From assembly GCA_018658605.1 (NCBI GenBank), contig JABHUV010000135.1:1-25682 (forward strand): a stretch of DNA of 25,682 bases, written 5' to 3'. A program made the translations under genes and the position numbers. Source of the DNA: Planctomycetaceae bacterium (GTDB lineage: Bacteria; Planctomycetota; Planctomycetia; Pirellulales; Pirellulaceae). Under the pieces are notes generated by a model. It did not search any database, had not been told where the DNA came from, and saw only the letters and a program-made list of their open reading frames with translations. Shown here in pieces: positions 14,254-23,463 of the stretch. The first letter of the stretch is position 1. Each line of letters begins with the position of its first letter.

Positions 14254-16332
14254 TTATGGGCTTCGTTTGGGACGAGGGACGTTAGATTGACCCGATTTCC
14301 CGCGCCGACGGCGTTTCCGGTCATACGAAGTTATTTCGACCTCATCGAGCGGTTTTCCGATTTCTTCTTGTAGTTGCATGATTCGGTCACGTAATGCCGC
14401 TGCATGTTCAAACTTCAAGTCCTCAGCCGCTTGCATCATCTCAATTTCTAGCTCGTTAATCAACTCTTGAGTAACATAAACCGTTTCATCTGTCCTACCG
14501 ACCGCTGCATTGGCTGCGCGATGGGCCGATGCATCACCTTCAATACCCTTGTCGATCGATTTTTGTATGGACCGTGGAGTAATATTATGTTCCTTATTAT
14601 ACGATTCCTGAATACCACGACGCCGCACCGTCTCGGTAATCGCTTTGTCCATCGAATTTGTCATCTTGTCGGCGTATAGAATAACTCGAGAATTAACATG
14701 GCGTGCAGCACGACCCATCGTCTGAATCAACGAGGTTTCACTTCTCAAAAAACCCTCTTTGTCAGCGTCAAGCACAGCGACTAGGGATACTTCCGGTAAA
14801 TCCAACCCCTCACGCAATAAGTTAATCCCTACTAATACGTCAAACTTTCCTTCACGTAGCTCCCGTAATAACTCGACTCGTTCAAAAGCATCGAGTTCCG
14901 AGTGCAACCACCTTGCCTTTACACCTTGCTCAACAAAATACCCAGATAACTCTTCTGCCATGCGTTTGGTTAATGTCGTAACGAGGACTCGCTCACCAAC
15001 CTCCGCTCGCTTGCGGATTTCTTCTAGCAAGTGCTGGATCTGATCGGTCGCTGGGACAACATCTATCTCGGGGTCCAGCAACCCAGTCGGTCGAATTATC
15101 TGTTCAACCACTTCACCCTCTGTTTTTTCTAACTCGTAATCTCCGGGAGTCGCCGAGACAAACACAACCCGCTTTCCTTTTTCTTCCCATTCTTCGAATC
15201 GCATCGGACGATTATCAAGTGCACTAGGTAAACGAAAACCATGGTCTACCAGCGTGGTTTTACGACTCCGGTCGCCTGCCCACATTGCTCGCACCTGTGA
15301 CACTGACACATGTGATTCGTCAACAAACAGCAAGAAATCTTCCGGAAAAAAGTCGTACAGCGTATCGGGAGGTTCACCTTCAGCACGACCCGCTAAATGT
15401 CGGCTATAGTTTTCGACACCTGAACAGTAACCAACTTCTTGCATTAACTCTAAGTCATAGCGTGTACGCGCATTCAATCGTTGGGCTTCCAGCAACTTGC
15501 CTTCTTTCTTGAAATGATCAAGTTGATCCTTCAACTCTTGACGAATCGCCTGAATCGCCTGCTCAATTCGAGCCTCAGACATCACAAAATGTTTAGCTGG
15601 ATAAACAAACAGTTGATCCAACTTCGTGATGGTCTCGCCAGTAAGAGGATTAATGATCGATAGTTGATCGATTTCATCTCCCCAAAATTCGATCCGAAAA
15701 GCGTATTCTTCATATGAAGGCCACACTTCTACACAATCGCCTCGGACGCGAAATGTACTACGTGAAAAATCCACGTCGTTACGATCGTATTGGATATCGA
15801 CTAGCTTCATTAACATTTTATCACGATCGATTTCCATACCTTTAGCAACGGAAACCATCATCTCTCGGTAGTCATCCGGAGAACCCAATCCGTAAATACT
15901 TGATACGCTAGCAACAATAATTACATCATCTCGACTAACAAGCGAACTTGTTGATGCTAGTCGCAAGCGGTCAATTTCTTCATTGATCGACGCGTCTTTC
16001 TCAATATAGATGTCACGTTGGGGAATATACGCCTCTGGCTGATAGTAATCGTAGTAACTGACAAAGTAATGAACGGCATTGTGTGGAAAAAACGACTTAA
16101 ATTCCGAATACAATTGAGCAGCTAAGGTCTTATTATGTGAAATAACAAGCGTTGGTTTCTTTATACGTTCGATAACATTAGCCATCGTAAACGTCTTACC
16201 CGAACCTGTTACTCCCATCAGGGTTTGATGGCTTTGACCATTCTCCAAACCACACACAAGCTTTTCAATCGCTTCGGGTTGGTCGCCCGCCGGTGAAAAT
16301 GGACTTACTAACTGAAATTCTCGCCGTTGCAC
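14254..16332 (-). CDS. uvrB: UvrABC excinuclease subunit B
   Basis: The GTG at 16332 gives a 692-residue protein and has GGAG 10 nt upstream. An in-frame ATG at 16392 would add 20 unconserved residues and is less likely. GVTGSGKT (40-47) is the Walker A motif. [15 protein letters not shown] is the damage-probing beta-hairpin, [10 protein letters not shown] is the DEAD-type motif, and [20 protein letters not shown] and QTMGRAARH are helicase motifs V and VI. The C-terminal UVR domain ([20 protein letters not shown]) binds UvrC. The protein verifies DNA lesions after UvrA loading in nucleotide excision repair. No uvrA or uvrC lies in the window. The basic tail KRRRRGKSG is common in the family. 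Confidence 0.97.
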   Translation of the reverse strand: MQRREFQLVSPFSPAGDQPEAIEKLVCGLENGQSHQTLMGVTGSGKTFTMANVIERIKKPTLVISHNKTLAAQLYSEFKSFFPHNAVHYFVSYYDYYQPEAYIPQRDIYIEKDASINEEIDRLRLASTSSLVSRDDVIIVASVSSIYGLGSPDDYREMMVSVAKGMEIDRDKMLMKLVDIQYDRNDVDFSRSTFRVRGDCVEVWPSYEEYAFRIEFWGDEIDQLSIINPLTGETITKLDQLFVYPAKHFVMSEARIEQAIQAIRQELKDQLDHFKKEGKLLEAQRLNARTRYDLELMQEVGYCSGVENYSRHLAGRAEGEPPDTLYDFFPEDFLLFVDESHVSVSQVRAMWAGDRSRKTTLVDHGFRLPSALDNRPMRFEEWEEKGKRVVFVSATPGDYELEKTEGEVVEQIIRPTGLLDPEIDVVPATDQIQHLLEEIRKRAEVGERVLVTTLTKRMAEELSGYFVEQGVKARWLHSELDAFERVELLRELREGKFDVLVGINLLREGLDLPEVSLVAVLDADKEGFLRSETSLIQTMGRAARHVNSRVILYADKMTNSMDKAITETVRRRGIQESYNKEHNITPRSIQKSIDKGIEGDASAHRAANAAVGRTDETVYVTQELINELEIEMMQAAEDLKFEHAAALRDRIMQLQEEIGKPLDEVEITSYDRKRRRRGKSGQSNVPRPKRSP

Positions 16333-16554
16333 GCCTTTGAGTCTCCGCACATTCTGTACATAGATAAGCAGCCAACTTAAACAATTAGCCAATCTCCCAT
16401 TGTATCAAAAATAGAGAGCTTTTGGCACTATGTGCAAATCAAACACATTCAGCCTTGTAGCTAGTCTAACCGGCATAGTTTAACCAACCAGAACATCACG
16501 CATTTTTAGTCGTCCCCTCGATGCAACCCGATTTAATATGCCGAAACCTATAGC

Positions 16555-16803
16555 ATGTCAAATCCAAATGAACTTAGCGAAGGCTCCCCTATCTCCGAGG
16601 CTGAACAACGGGAAAAGGTAGCTACGAGCCTGCTAGATAAACTCGACGCGCGGCAAGATCAAGTCATTTCTGACTTAGATGGACTCAATGATCAAATCGA
16701 AGATCTTATTGAATCTTGGCGCCGTGGATCAAGCGTCGACAAACTCGAAATGGCTCAAGATGACACTGCAATTGACCCCGACGAACAAGCCGACGCAGCC
16801 TAG
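16555..16803 (+). CDS. Small acidic coiled-coil-like protein, 82 residues
   Basis: The 82-residue product begins MSNPNELSEGSPISEAEQRE and is strongly acidic. A heptad-like helix runs through VATSLLDKLDARQDQVISDL and continues DGLNDQIEDLIESWRRG (about 22-59), consistent with a short coiled coil. The C-terminal tail is acidic and disordered. There is no signal peptide or membrane span, and no strong Shine-Dalgarno. The stop codon overlaps the end of nadC by 4 bp on the opposite strand. The gene diverges from uvrB. I do not recognise the family, but composition and the organised helix make a real gene more likely than not. Confidence 0.6.
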   Translation: MSNPNELSEGSPISEAEQREKVATSLLDKLDARQDQVISDLDGLNDQIEDLIESWRRGSSVDKLEMAQDDTAIDPDEQADAA

Positions 16804-17753
16804 TCGCTACCTGTAGAATTCCAATCCAGTGCCACATCTAGACTTTTGGCTGAATGAGTGAGTGCTCCAACGCTGATCCGATCGATCCCCGTTTCGGCGA
16901 TTGCTCGAATCGTTTGTTGCGTAACTCCACCAGATGCTTCTAACTGAACTTCTGAAGCGACATCACTACGCATAGCTACAGCGCTGCGCAATTGGTCATT
17001 ACTCATATTGTCCAGCAGGACAACGTCGGGGTGGTACGCCAGCGCAATCTGTAATTGCTCGAGCGTGTCGACTTCTACTTCAATCGGCATAGTTGCGGCG
17101 ATAGAATTTCCTGCGGCAACAACATCCTGAATTAACTCGCGCGATTTCCCGATTGCATTGCCAATCACATCACTACCGTCGTCGCCTGAGAGTGTCGCTG
17201 CACAGGCGGCCAAGTGATTATCCTTAATCAATATAGCGTCATGCAAACCGTTACGATGATTCACGGCTCCACCACAGCGAGTAGCATATTTCTCGAGCCG
17301 ACGCCAACCCGGCGTTGTTTTCCGTGTGTCATAAACGGCGACACCAGTGCCTGCGAGCAATTTTACATATTCCGACGTTAGCGTCGCAATGCCGCACATC
17401 CGCCCCATAAAATTCAATATAATTCGTTCGGCGGTTAGCATATCGACTGCCAAGGCTGACAACGAGACTGCCGTCGTTCCGGCCTCAACCACATCACCAT
17501 CTTCCACCAAAATCTCTACTTCACTATCAATACCCATCTCGTCGAAAACTAACTCCGCAATCCGCATACCCGCCACAACACCAGCTTGACGAATTACAAT
17601 ATCAGCAGCACCTAGCTTATCCAGCGGTACGGTCGCCACAGTCGTCCAGTCATATTGATCTGCTAGATCTTCTCGTACCGACAAACGCACCAACTGACGC
17701 AAATCATCAATTAACGCAGCAGTCCATTCTTGTTGTATAAACGTCGAACCCAT
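16800..17753 (-). CDS. nadC: Nicotinate-nucleotide pyrophosphorylase (carboxylating)
   Basis: A 317-residue quinolinate phosphoribosyltransferase. TRKTTPGWRRLEKYA (143-157) and GGAVNHRNGLHDAILIKDNH (161-180) are the hallmark substrate-binding motifs, with R144, K145 and H166/R167 contacting quinolinate and PRPP. VEVDTLEQLQIAL and VVLLDNMS form later barrel strands, and LEASGGVT holds the phosphate-binding glycines. The enzyme converts quinolinate and PRPP to nicotinate mononucleotide, the third step of de novo NAD synthesis. No nadA or nadB lies in the window. A GGTG lies 8 nt upstream of the ATG. It is convergent with the 82-residue gene, with 4 bp of overlap. Confidence 0.96.
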   Translation of the reverse strand: MGSTFIQQEWTAALIDDLRQLVRLSVREDLADQYDWTTVATVPLDKLGAADIVIRQAGVVAGMRIAELVFDEMGIDSEVEILVEDGDVVEAGTTAVSLSALAVDMLTAERIILNFMGRMCGIATLTSEYVKLLAGTGVAVYDTRKTTPGWRRLEKYATRCGGAVNHRNGLHDAILIKDNHLAACAATLSGDDGSDVIGNAIGKSRELIQDVVAAGNSIAATMPIEVEVDTLEQLQIALAYHPDVVLLDNMSNDQLRSAVAMRSDVASEVQLEASGGVTQQTIRAIAETGIDRISVGALTHSAKSLDVALDWNSTGSD

Positions 17754-17884
17754 ATTTCTGCACCGTCCGTTATGTCATAGAAGCGTCAACATCCATTTTA
17801 CATCTAGAAGAATCACATACACAATTGCATTGCCATAGATTGGGAACCGTAACAAACTATTTGACATCAATTTCGATAGATTAA

Positions 17885-17907
17885 GTAGGGGAGATTGCCC
17901 TACGGGC
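17885..17907 (+). promoter_or_regulatory. Competing small hairpins before the ComEA-like start
   Basis: GTAGGG (17885-17890) pairs with CCCTAC (17898-17903) across a 7-nt loop. An alternative hairpin pairs GCCC (17897-17900) with GGGC (17904-17907). The two are mutually exclusive. The AGGGGAG inside the first arm and loop is the best Shine-Dalgarno-like tract before the ATG at 17916, so the first structure would sequester it. A TTGACA lies at 17861-17866, but no matching -10 was found. Confidence 0.3.
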
Positions 17908-17915
17908 AAAACACT

Positions 17916-18266
17916 ATGTGTCAAGCAACCAATTCGTATGATGCCAACAACAATAAAATCATCATTGCGTGCGGAGCGATCGTGTTACTCGCATGTTTAA
18001 AACATGACATGCAACTTCAATCACACCGCGACACGTCGATTCCTCGCAATTGGACATTTCAAGTCAATCTAAATGCCGCCACCGCTCGCGAACTTGAAAA
18101 CCTTCCTCAAATTGGCCCTACCATCGCACAACGAATTATAGAATTCCGCAGTCACTTACCCAATAAACAGTTCGCTCGAATCAACCAACTACAACGTGTT
18201 CGTGGAATCGGCAATAAAACATTCAACATCATCGCCCCATTTCTGGTGCTATCGCAACCGGAGTAG
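17916..18266 (+). CDS. ComEA-like helix-hairpin-helix protein
   Basis: The ATG at 17916 gives a 116-residue protein. An in-frame TTG at 17895 directly follows a purine tract and is less likely. One membrane anchor lies at about 13-28 (IIIACGAIVLLACL). After a linker come paired helix-hairpin-helix motifs: VNLNAATARELENLPQIGP (50-68) and LQRVRGIGNKTF (92-103), the second with the GIG hairpin. This is the ComEA-type DNA-binding module, used by competence proteins to hold incoming duplex DNA. No other competence genes are nearby, and small anchored HhH proteins occur widely in planctomycetes, so a role in DNA uptake is inference. The stop codon is embedded in a short imperfect stem (18263-18279). 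Confidence 0.82.
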   Translation: MCQATNSYDANNNKIIIACGAIVLLACLKHDMQLQSHRDTSIPRNWTFQVNLNAATARELENLPQIGPTIAQRIIEFRSHLPNKQFARINQLQRVRGIGNKTFNIIAPFLVLSQPE

Positions 18267-18332
18267 GTCTGAGACCAACTAGGGAATTCTCTTGTTGTTG
18301 AATAAACCGCGACAGGTTGGCCCCAACGTTTA

Positions 18333-19634
18333 TCACTCGCCGATGCAATATAACGCGTTAAAAGTTCGCAAATAAATACGACCATGTGAAACCGCTGGCG
18401 ACGCCGACAATGGTTCTTCGAGTTTATTTTGAGCCATCAATTCAAATTCTTTCCCTGGCTTACAAACTGAAACAACGCCGTTTCGTCCACACAGATAGAT
18501 CTTTCCATCCGCATAAATTGGCGATGCACGATGGCGATCACGATCGGTCCGTTCCTCATAAAACTGCTCGCCCGATTCTTGATCTAACGCAATCAAATTA
18601 CCGTTCTGTCTACACAGATAAACAATGCCGTCGACCGCGAGTGGACTGGGGACATCGGGCGTGATATGGAATTGCCACTTCACAAATTCTTGTTTTCCTG
18701 TAATGTCCCCCTGTCCCGTTGGTTTCAAAGCCAGCGTAATCCCTGCCTTTGCGGACGGGACTACAATCAGCCCCTTAATGGCTAAAGGAGATGAAACAAA
18801 TCTGAGTGTTGGATCGTAACCAGCCGGAGGGTGCAAACCACCGCAGCGCCAAATCTCATGGCCATCTTTCAAGTCGTGGGCAACGATATAATCCGCTCCG
18901 TGCGTCAACAGAAAAGCCCGTTCTTTATCTCGATAAATCGTCGGGGACGCATAGGAATGCTCATTTTCAGCACGAGCGCTACTTGGACGTCCCGTTTCCC
19001 AGATTGTTTTACCCGTTTTCTTATCTAACGCAACAACGCGTGCTTCTCGAGTCTGCGCATTGCCGTCGCCGTGAATCAATTGCAAGAATAAACTGTCGCC
19101 ATCAAGAATCGGGGTCGAAGTCATACCAAACGCAATCTTGAATTTCCCAAATCTATCTTGAACATTGATGCCCCAGACCTCTTTACCACTAAAGTCAAAA
19201 CAAGCTAATGCGCCATTTGTAAAAAACACCCATACATGCTTTCCATCTGTACATGGAGAAGGGGAGGCTGCATTACCCTCATCACCGCGTACAACTTTAT
19301 CACCTTGACTCACTTTTCGACGCCACAACTCTTTGCCTCTAGTATTGATCGACAGCAGCACCAAATCATCACCGACGACCGTCGTAACAAATATTTGATC
19401 GCCCCAAATACAAGGCGTCGCCCCCCCAGGCCCAGGCAAGGCCAACCGCCATTTAATGTTTTCAGTGGAACTCCAACGCATCGGCAACTCGGTTTCCCCA
19501 GACACCCCATCACCGTTGACGCCACGCCACTGGGGCCAGTTCTCGCCGTACGTAGCACTCACGCTACATATAACACAACAAACGACAAACGCTTGAAATA
19601 TATTGACTATCGATTTGTTACTAAAGCTACCCAT
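18333..19634 (-). CDS. Secreted PQQ-like beta-propeller repeat protein
   Basis: The ATG at 19634 gives 433 residues and has GGAG 7 nt upstream, better than the longer frame starting at 19682. A signal peptide is visible (VNIFQAFVVCCVICSVSATY). ENWPQWRGVNGDGVS is the usual opening of planctomycete PQQ-like proteins. Repeating W/D-rich blades follow: LLSINTRGKELWRRK, LACFDFSGKEVWGINV, VVALDKKTGKTIWETG, IVAHDLKDGHEIWRCGG and LIALDQESGEQFYEER, each with an LD-x-x-x-G-x-x-x-W-like core. This is a BamB/quinoprotein-type propeller. No quinone cofactor residues can be confirmed, so a binding or scaffolding role is as likely as dehydrogenase activity. It follows the DapA-like gene by 70 bp on the same strand. 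Confidence 0.88.
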   Translation of the reverse strand: MGSFSNKSIVNIFQAFVVCCVICSVSATYGENWPQWRGVNGDGVSGETELPMRWSSTENIKWRLALPGPGGATPCIWGDQIFVTTVVGDDLVLLSINTRGKELWRRKVSQGDKVVRGDEGNAASPSPCTDGKHVWVFFTNGALACFDFSGKEVWGINVQDRFGKFKIAFGMTSTPILDGDSLFLQLIHGDGNAQTREARVVALDKKTGKTIWETGRPSSARAENEHSYASPTIYRDKERAFLLTHGADYIVAHDLKDGHEIWRCGGLHPPAGYDPTLRFVSSPLAIKGLIVVPSAKAGITLALKPTGQGDITGKQEFVKWQFHITPDVPSPLAVDGIVYLCRQNGNLIALDQESGEQFYEERTDRDRHRASPIYADGKIYLCGRNGVVSVCKPGKEFELMAQNKLEEPLSASPAVSHGRIYLRTFNALYCIGE

Positions 19635-19701
19635 TGCTGTTCTCCATCCTGTAAACATCACTTCGAAATCCACGATATACATATTCTCAAATAATCACCT
19701 C

Positions 19702-19734
19702 GAGTTAGAGAAACCGTAACAGTCTCTCTAACTC
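19702..19734 (-). repeat. Perfect 10-bp stem-loop spanning the DapA-like stop codon
   Basis: GAGTTAGAGA (19702-19711) and TCTCTAACTC (19725-19734) are perfect inverted repeats with a 13-nt loop. In the mRNA sense the 5' arm codes Glu-Leu-Glu and the 3' arm carries the TAA stop codon. GAGGTGATTATTTG follows, so there is no U-tract. It sits between the DapA-like and PQQ-like genes. Confidence 0.7.
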
Positions 19735-20598
19735 TAAGCAAGTCTCTTTGTCCATTTCCCATTCGTACGGTTGTCGCCGACGGTCTGTAGAAAACAATCC
19801 CTTGCGTTGCATGATATATTTCTCCACGGCCAAGAACCCATCAAGCCCAGCCTGCAATTGCAGGCTGACCAAAGCACACAACGGAAACCAAGCCCGATAG
19901 GCTGCGTCAACGTCGTCATTTTCTAGAGCATCCCAAACGCGGATTACTTGCTCGAGAAATTCCATCCCCGGAATCGTACCTGCAATTCCTCGTGCATAAC
20001 TATCCATTAATGAAATCCCACCGGATCCCTCAAAAATAGCAGCTTGTTCGTGCGTCGCATCACGCAACGCCGACAACTTGGTCCCTAGTGGATTGGCCTC
20101 CGGCTTGAACATAATTCGCTCGGAACCATACTTCTCAAATAGAGAGCAACTGACACTCAAAGGAATTTCCGCACCAACATACCCCGAAGCGTCCTGCACG
20201 ATCACCGGTACGGGTATCGCTTGGACAATCGCCGCAAAATAATCTTCGAGTTCATCTGCCGGTAAAACGCTATTACTTGGAGGGATGGCCATCACCGCAT
20301 CCGCGCCATAATTCACTGCGGATTTAGCGAATTCGATTGCCTCAGTTTTAGATTCTGCCCCCACGCTCGCTACAAAACATCTATCCCCTCGATCAAATTC
20401 CCCCAGCCATTGATGTAGCTGATTTCGTTCACCCGTGGTTAATCGCTGCAATTCGGATACCATGCCCGTACAGAATCCGTCAATTTGCAAACCCAGTGCC
20501 CACTGCATCTCCCGCTCTAAGCTAGCGTAGTCCATGGAATCGTCTGCTAAAAATGGTGTATGCACAACTGGTACAACGCCCCTAATCTGTCCTATCAT
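19705..20598 (-). CDS. DapA/NanA-superfamily lyase or dehydratase
   Basis: A 297-residue class I aldolase-like TIM barrel. GVVPVVHTPFLADDSMDY (7-24) is the family opening. The Schiff-base lysine is K165 in RIMFKPEAN. A glycine-rich GSGGISLMDS follows, where the family has GxD. The tyrosine of the usual YN-x-P motif is not in place: the strand reads VPVIVQDASGYVG (130-142), with Q-D where Y-N is expected and Y140 further on. VQD in this position is seen in sugar-acid members, so a 2-keto-3-deoxy sugar-acid dehydratase is favoured over dihydrodipicolinate synthase (inference). The divergent DgoD-like enolase-superfamily gene 78 bp away supports a sugar-acid pathway. No strong Shine-Dalgarno precedes the ATG. 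Confidence 0.85.
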   Translation of the reverse strand: MIGQIRGVVPVVHTPFLADDSMDYASLEREMQWALGLQIDGFCTGMVSELQRLTTGERNQLHQWLGEFDRGDRCFVASVGAESKTEAIEFAKSAVNYGADAVMAIPPSNSVLPADELEDYFAAIVQAIPVPVIVQDASGYVGAEIPLSVSCSLFEKYGSERIMFKPEANPLGTKLSALRDATHEQAAIFEGSGGISLMDSYARGIAGTIPGMEFLEQVIRVWDALENDDVDAAYRAWFPLCALVSLQLQAGLDGFLAVEKYIMQRKGLFSTDRRRQPYEWEMDKETCLELERLLRFL

Positions 20599-20676
20599 AG
20601 ATATTAATCTGTCCCAATGATGATACGCATAATTTAATTCCAGCTCCCTTTATAACATTTACAAGCCTCTGCTCAC

Positions 20677-21855
20677 ATGAAAATAACAGCCGTCGAAGCA
20701 ATCATCTGTAACGCCCGCATGCGGAATTGGATTTTCGTCAAGGTGACCACCGACCAACCAGGTCTCATTGGCTGGGGCGAAGCGACACTCGAGTGGCATA
20801 CCCGCAGCGTCGTAGGCGCTATTGAAGACATCGCGCCGTTACTGATAGGGGAAGATCCTCGCCGGATTGAGCATCTGTGGCAACGCATGTTTCGGCAACA
20901 CTTCTGGCACGGCAGTGGTATTACTCGCAGTACAGCCATATCTGGTATCGACATTGCACTATGGGACATCGCCGGTAAAATTGCTGACATGCCATGCCAT
21001 CAACTGTGGGGTGGACCAGTTCGTGATTGGATCCGCACCTATTGCCACCTCGGCGGGGGGCGGATGGAGGATTTTTATGAAATCCCGGCCGCCGACGCGC
21101 AAAGATTTGGTGAGTTAGCTTCAGCGGCAGTGGAGCAGGGCTACACTGCCTTCAAAAGTATGGCCGTGCCGCCAACCGCGCCGATTACTGGAACGAAACC
21201 AATCCACCGTGCCGTCGCCGCCGTTGCTGCGATGCGTGATGCTGTTGGCGACGATATTGACATTATGGTTGACTGCCATGCTCGACCCTCACCTGCAATG
21301 GGACTGCAATTCGCCAAAGCACTTGATGACTTCGGGCTGTATTTTTTCGAAGAACCTTGCTGGCCCGAGCAAATCGATGGGCTGGTTCGCATCACACAAT
21401 CCACCACCACCCCTATTGCCACAGGCGAACGCATTACATCTCTACCAGATTTCCGCCGCCTTTTTGCAGCTGGCGGATGCGATGTTTGCCAGCCCGATTT
21501 GACACATTGTGGTGGTCTCACAGCTGGTCACAAAATAGCAGCCTTAGCCGAAGCCCATCAGATTGCACTCGCGCCCCACAACCCACAGGGGCCCGTATCC
21601 ACCGCCGCTTCCTTGGAATTTGGATTTTCACAACCCGGCTATATTATTTGTGAATCCGTCCACAACGACGTTCCTTGGCGCGATGATGTTGTCACCGAAG
21701 GGCATACATTGCAAGTGGCTGGTCGCATTGTACTGCCCAACACCAAGCCTGGCCTGGGAATTGAAATTAACGAAGAAGAAATAGCCAAACACCCATTCGA
21801 GCAGGAGCTGCCGCAAATCGTATTCTATGAAGATGGCAGTGTCGGAGACTGGTAG
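20677..21855 (+). CDS. Galactonate dehydratase-like enolase-superfamily enzyme
   Basis: A 392-residue protein with the DgoD-like set of catalytic residues. K160 is followed by D199 and H201 in [11 protein letters not shown]225 in YFFEEPCWP and E251 in ATGERIT complete the metal site. D274 lies in [10 protein letters not shown] and H301 in LAPHNPQGP. The D-x-H plus later His arrangement matches D-galactonate dehydratase, where the two histidines are the acid/base pair. The product would be a 2-keto-3-deoxy sugar acid, which the divergent DapA-like enzyme could process. The exact sugar cannot be read from sequence. The 78-bp divergent region is AT-rich with no clear promoter boxes, and the ATG lacks a Shine-Dalgarno. 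It is convergent with the ceramidase-like gene. Confidence 0.9.
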   Translation: MKITAVEAIICNARMRNWIFVKVTTDQPGLIGWGEATLEWHTRSVVGAIEDIAPLLIGEDPRRIEHLWQRMFRQHFWHGSGITRSTAISGIDIALWDIAGKIADMPCHQLWGGPVRDWIRTYCHLGGGRMEDFYEIPAADAQRFGELASAAVEQGYTAFKSMAVPPTAPITGTKPIHRAVAAVAAMRDAVGDDIDIMVDCHARPSPAMGLQFAKALDDFGLYFFEEPCWPEQIDGLVRITQSTTTPIATGERITSLPDFRRLFAAGGCDVCQPDLTHCGGLTAGHKIAALAEAHQIALAPHNPQGPVSTAASLEFGFSQPGYIICESVHNDVPWRDDVVTEGHTLQVAGRIVLPNTKPGLGIEINEEEIAKHPFEQELPQIVFYEDGSVGDW

Positions 21856-21955
21856 CAAAACAGATTAACCACTTACGCCTTATCGTCTGCTTCAGCGGGT
21901 AAATTTTACTCACCAACACGCCGCTAGTGAACGAATATACCAAAGGTAGGATCGC

Positions 21956-23398
21956 CTATTGCTGTCCTGTAGTGTTCAACATGGCGATCGTTGCATCGCG
22001 AAGTTTTTCCAAACCACCACAGGCAATAATCGAAGCGTCCTCTTGATACAAACCCTTGCCGTAGCTCTCTCGGTTTGGTAGATACCAACACGATGAACCA
22101 TCAGCCAATGTGCCCACCATCAATGCTAGGGACGGAAAAGCCGCGCGCAAATCAAGCTGCAACATGTTGTACATTTCGCCATTAAACGCCAATAAACAAA
22201 CGTCGCCTATTCGCCATGCGCGTAACTGATAGTGGAAATAATCGCCTTCTTCGAGTCCTCGAAAACGCGTCAGCTTGCGTTGTAATCGTTCAACCAACGC
22301 TCGTTGATCTCGAGCTGCATCATCCCCGTTGGAATCTACACCAGTGGCTAATAAAGCATCCAATTCCTGCTGTGTTTGTTCGCGTGTGCCTAAATCCGTG
22401 CGATATTCCAAATCAAAACTAGTTTGTAGTGACTCAAACAGCGACATACTCTGCACTTGTTCTGCCGAAAACGGCTTATAAGACCATGTCCCAATGGTCG
22501 CCCCGGATACTACGGCACCATCATAACTAAACTCTGCCGGTTCCACTGGCATGGCAGCCAATGCTTCCAAAGCAGAGAGACCCAATTGCCTACCATTCCT
22601 AGCCGCTACGTCAACGTCACCTACGAACCCTTCGCGGGGTCCCACGTCTCCTGACGCGCCTTGAATAAACACAACGGGAATTTTACCCAACGCATGCCGT
22701 AGCGTACGCCGCATTGGACCAACATAATCAGGACTAATTAAACGGTTATCCCACGCAAGCGTCGTCGGGTGGCAGGCGTAGTTCACCAACACCGTTTTCA
22801 CACTGCCCACCAAGTCACATAATCGGATAACCATAACCGTTGAATCAGCAACGCCAAGGGGGTTATACCCACAAACAAAGGAATCACTCGCTTCGTCCCA
22901 ATAGTCCCGATTTTGCGCGAGCGAACAATGCCCAGTGCTCGTCGTCAACCACATCTCTTCAAGGCTATCTGCTAGTGCTGCAGCGGCAATCGACACCTTC
23001 TCGGCGATCTCCGATAAATAGGGCGCTATCAAGTCTCCACCAGGTAATTCCCCCCGACTTGAATCCATCAAACCAGCGGCATGCGTATGCGTAAAATAGA
23101 TAACGATTTGCTCAGGGCCAAGTCCCGTCAATGTACTTAACGATTGTTTTATCGGCTCGAGGTCCGCTGCCCAGAAAAGGCAATGATCAACCGACAAGAC
23201 CAGAACGTCCGTAGCGACTGCGACCGCGGCATGTGATCTTAACCACAGTAAATTTGCTTCTAGTGGTTGATGAATTCCGACTGCCTGATCGTGCAGCGCT
23301 GCACCCCACATGCGATGATACATATTCTTTGCAGGAGTGATATCTACGGTTACCGCCGCCGCATGACAACGCCCATATTTGAATTTAGAATCGCGCAT
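21956..23398 (-). CDS. Neutral/alkaline ceramidase-like hydrolase
   Basis: The ATG at 23398 gives 480 residues and has GAGG 8 nt upstream, better than the TTG at 23425. The N-terminus AAAVTVDITPAKN and the following GIHQPLEANLLWL resemble the start of the neutral ceramidase N-terminal domain. The zinc-site pattern is visible: YFTHTHAAGL (102-111), NYACHPTTL and FIQGASGDVGPREG. The neutral ceramidase C-terminal immunoglobulin-like domain is absent (480 residues against about 650-700). There is no signal peptide, unlike secreted ceramidases, so it is probably cytoplasmic with a different amide substrate. Many bacterial relatives of this size have no proven activity. The stop codon is paired in a small 4-bp stem (21947-21958). 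Confidence 0.85.
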   Translation of the reverse strand: MRDSKFKYGRCHAAAVTVDITPAKNMYHRMWGAALHDQAVGIHQPLEANLLWLRSHAAVAVATDVLVLSVDHCLFWAADLEPIKQSLSTLTGLGPEQIVIYFTHTHAAGLMDSSRGELPGGDLIAPYLSEIAEKVSIAAAALADSLEEMWLTTSTGHCSLAQNRDYWDEASDSFVCGYNPLGVADSTVMVIRLCDLVGSVKTVLVNYACHPTTLAWDNRLISPDYVGPMRRTLRHALGKIPVVFIQGASGDVGPREGFVGDVDVAARNGRQLGLSALEALAAMPVEPAEFSYDGAVVSGATIGTWSYKPFSAEQVQSMSLFESLQTSFDLEYRTDLGTREQTQQELDALLATGVDSNGDDAARDQRALVERLQRKLTRFRGLEEGDYFHYQLRAWRIGDVCLLAFNGEMYNMLQLDLRAAFPSLALMVGTLADGSSCWYLPNRESYGKGLYQEDASIIACGGLEKLRDATIAMLNTTGQQ

Positions 23399-23463
23399 AA
23401 ATAATGCCTCAGAAGTATTAAACAACTAAGGCATTATAACTTGATGTTTGTTTGCGGAGTAGC

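Noticed and set aside
20599..20676. Sigma-70-like promoters for the divergent DapA-like and DgoD-like genes
   Set aside because: AT-rich stretches such as TATAAA occur, but no -35/-10 pair with proper spacing could be defended on either strand.
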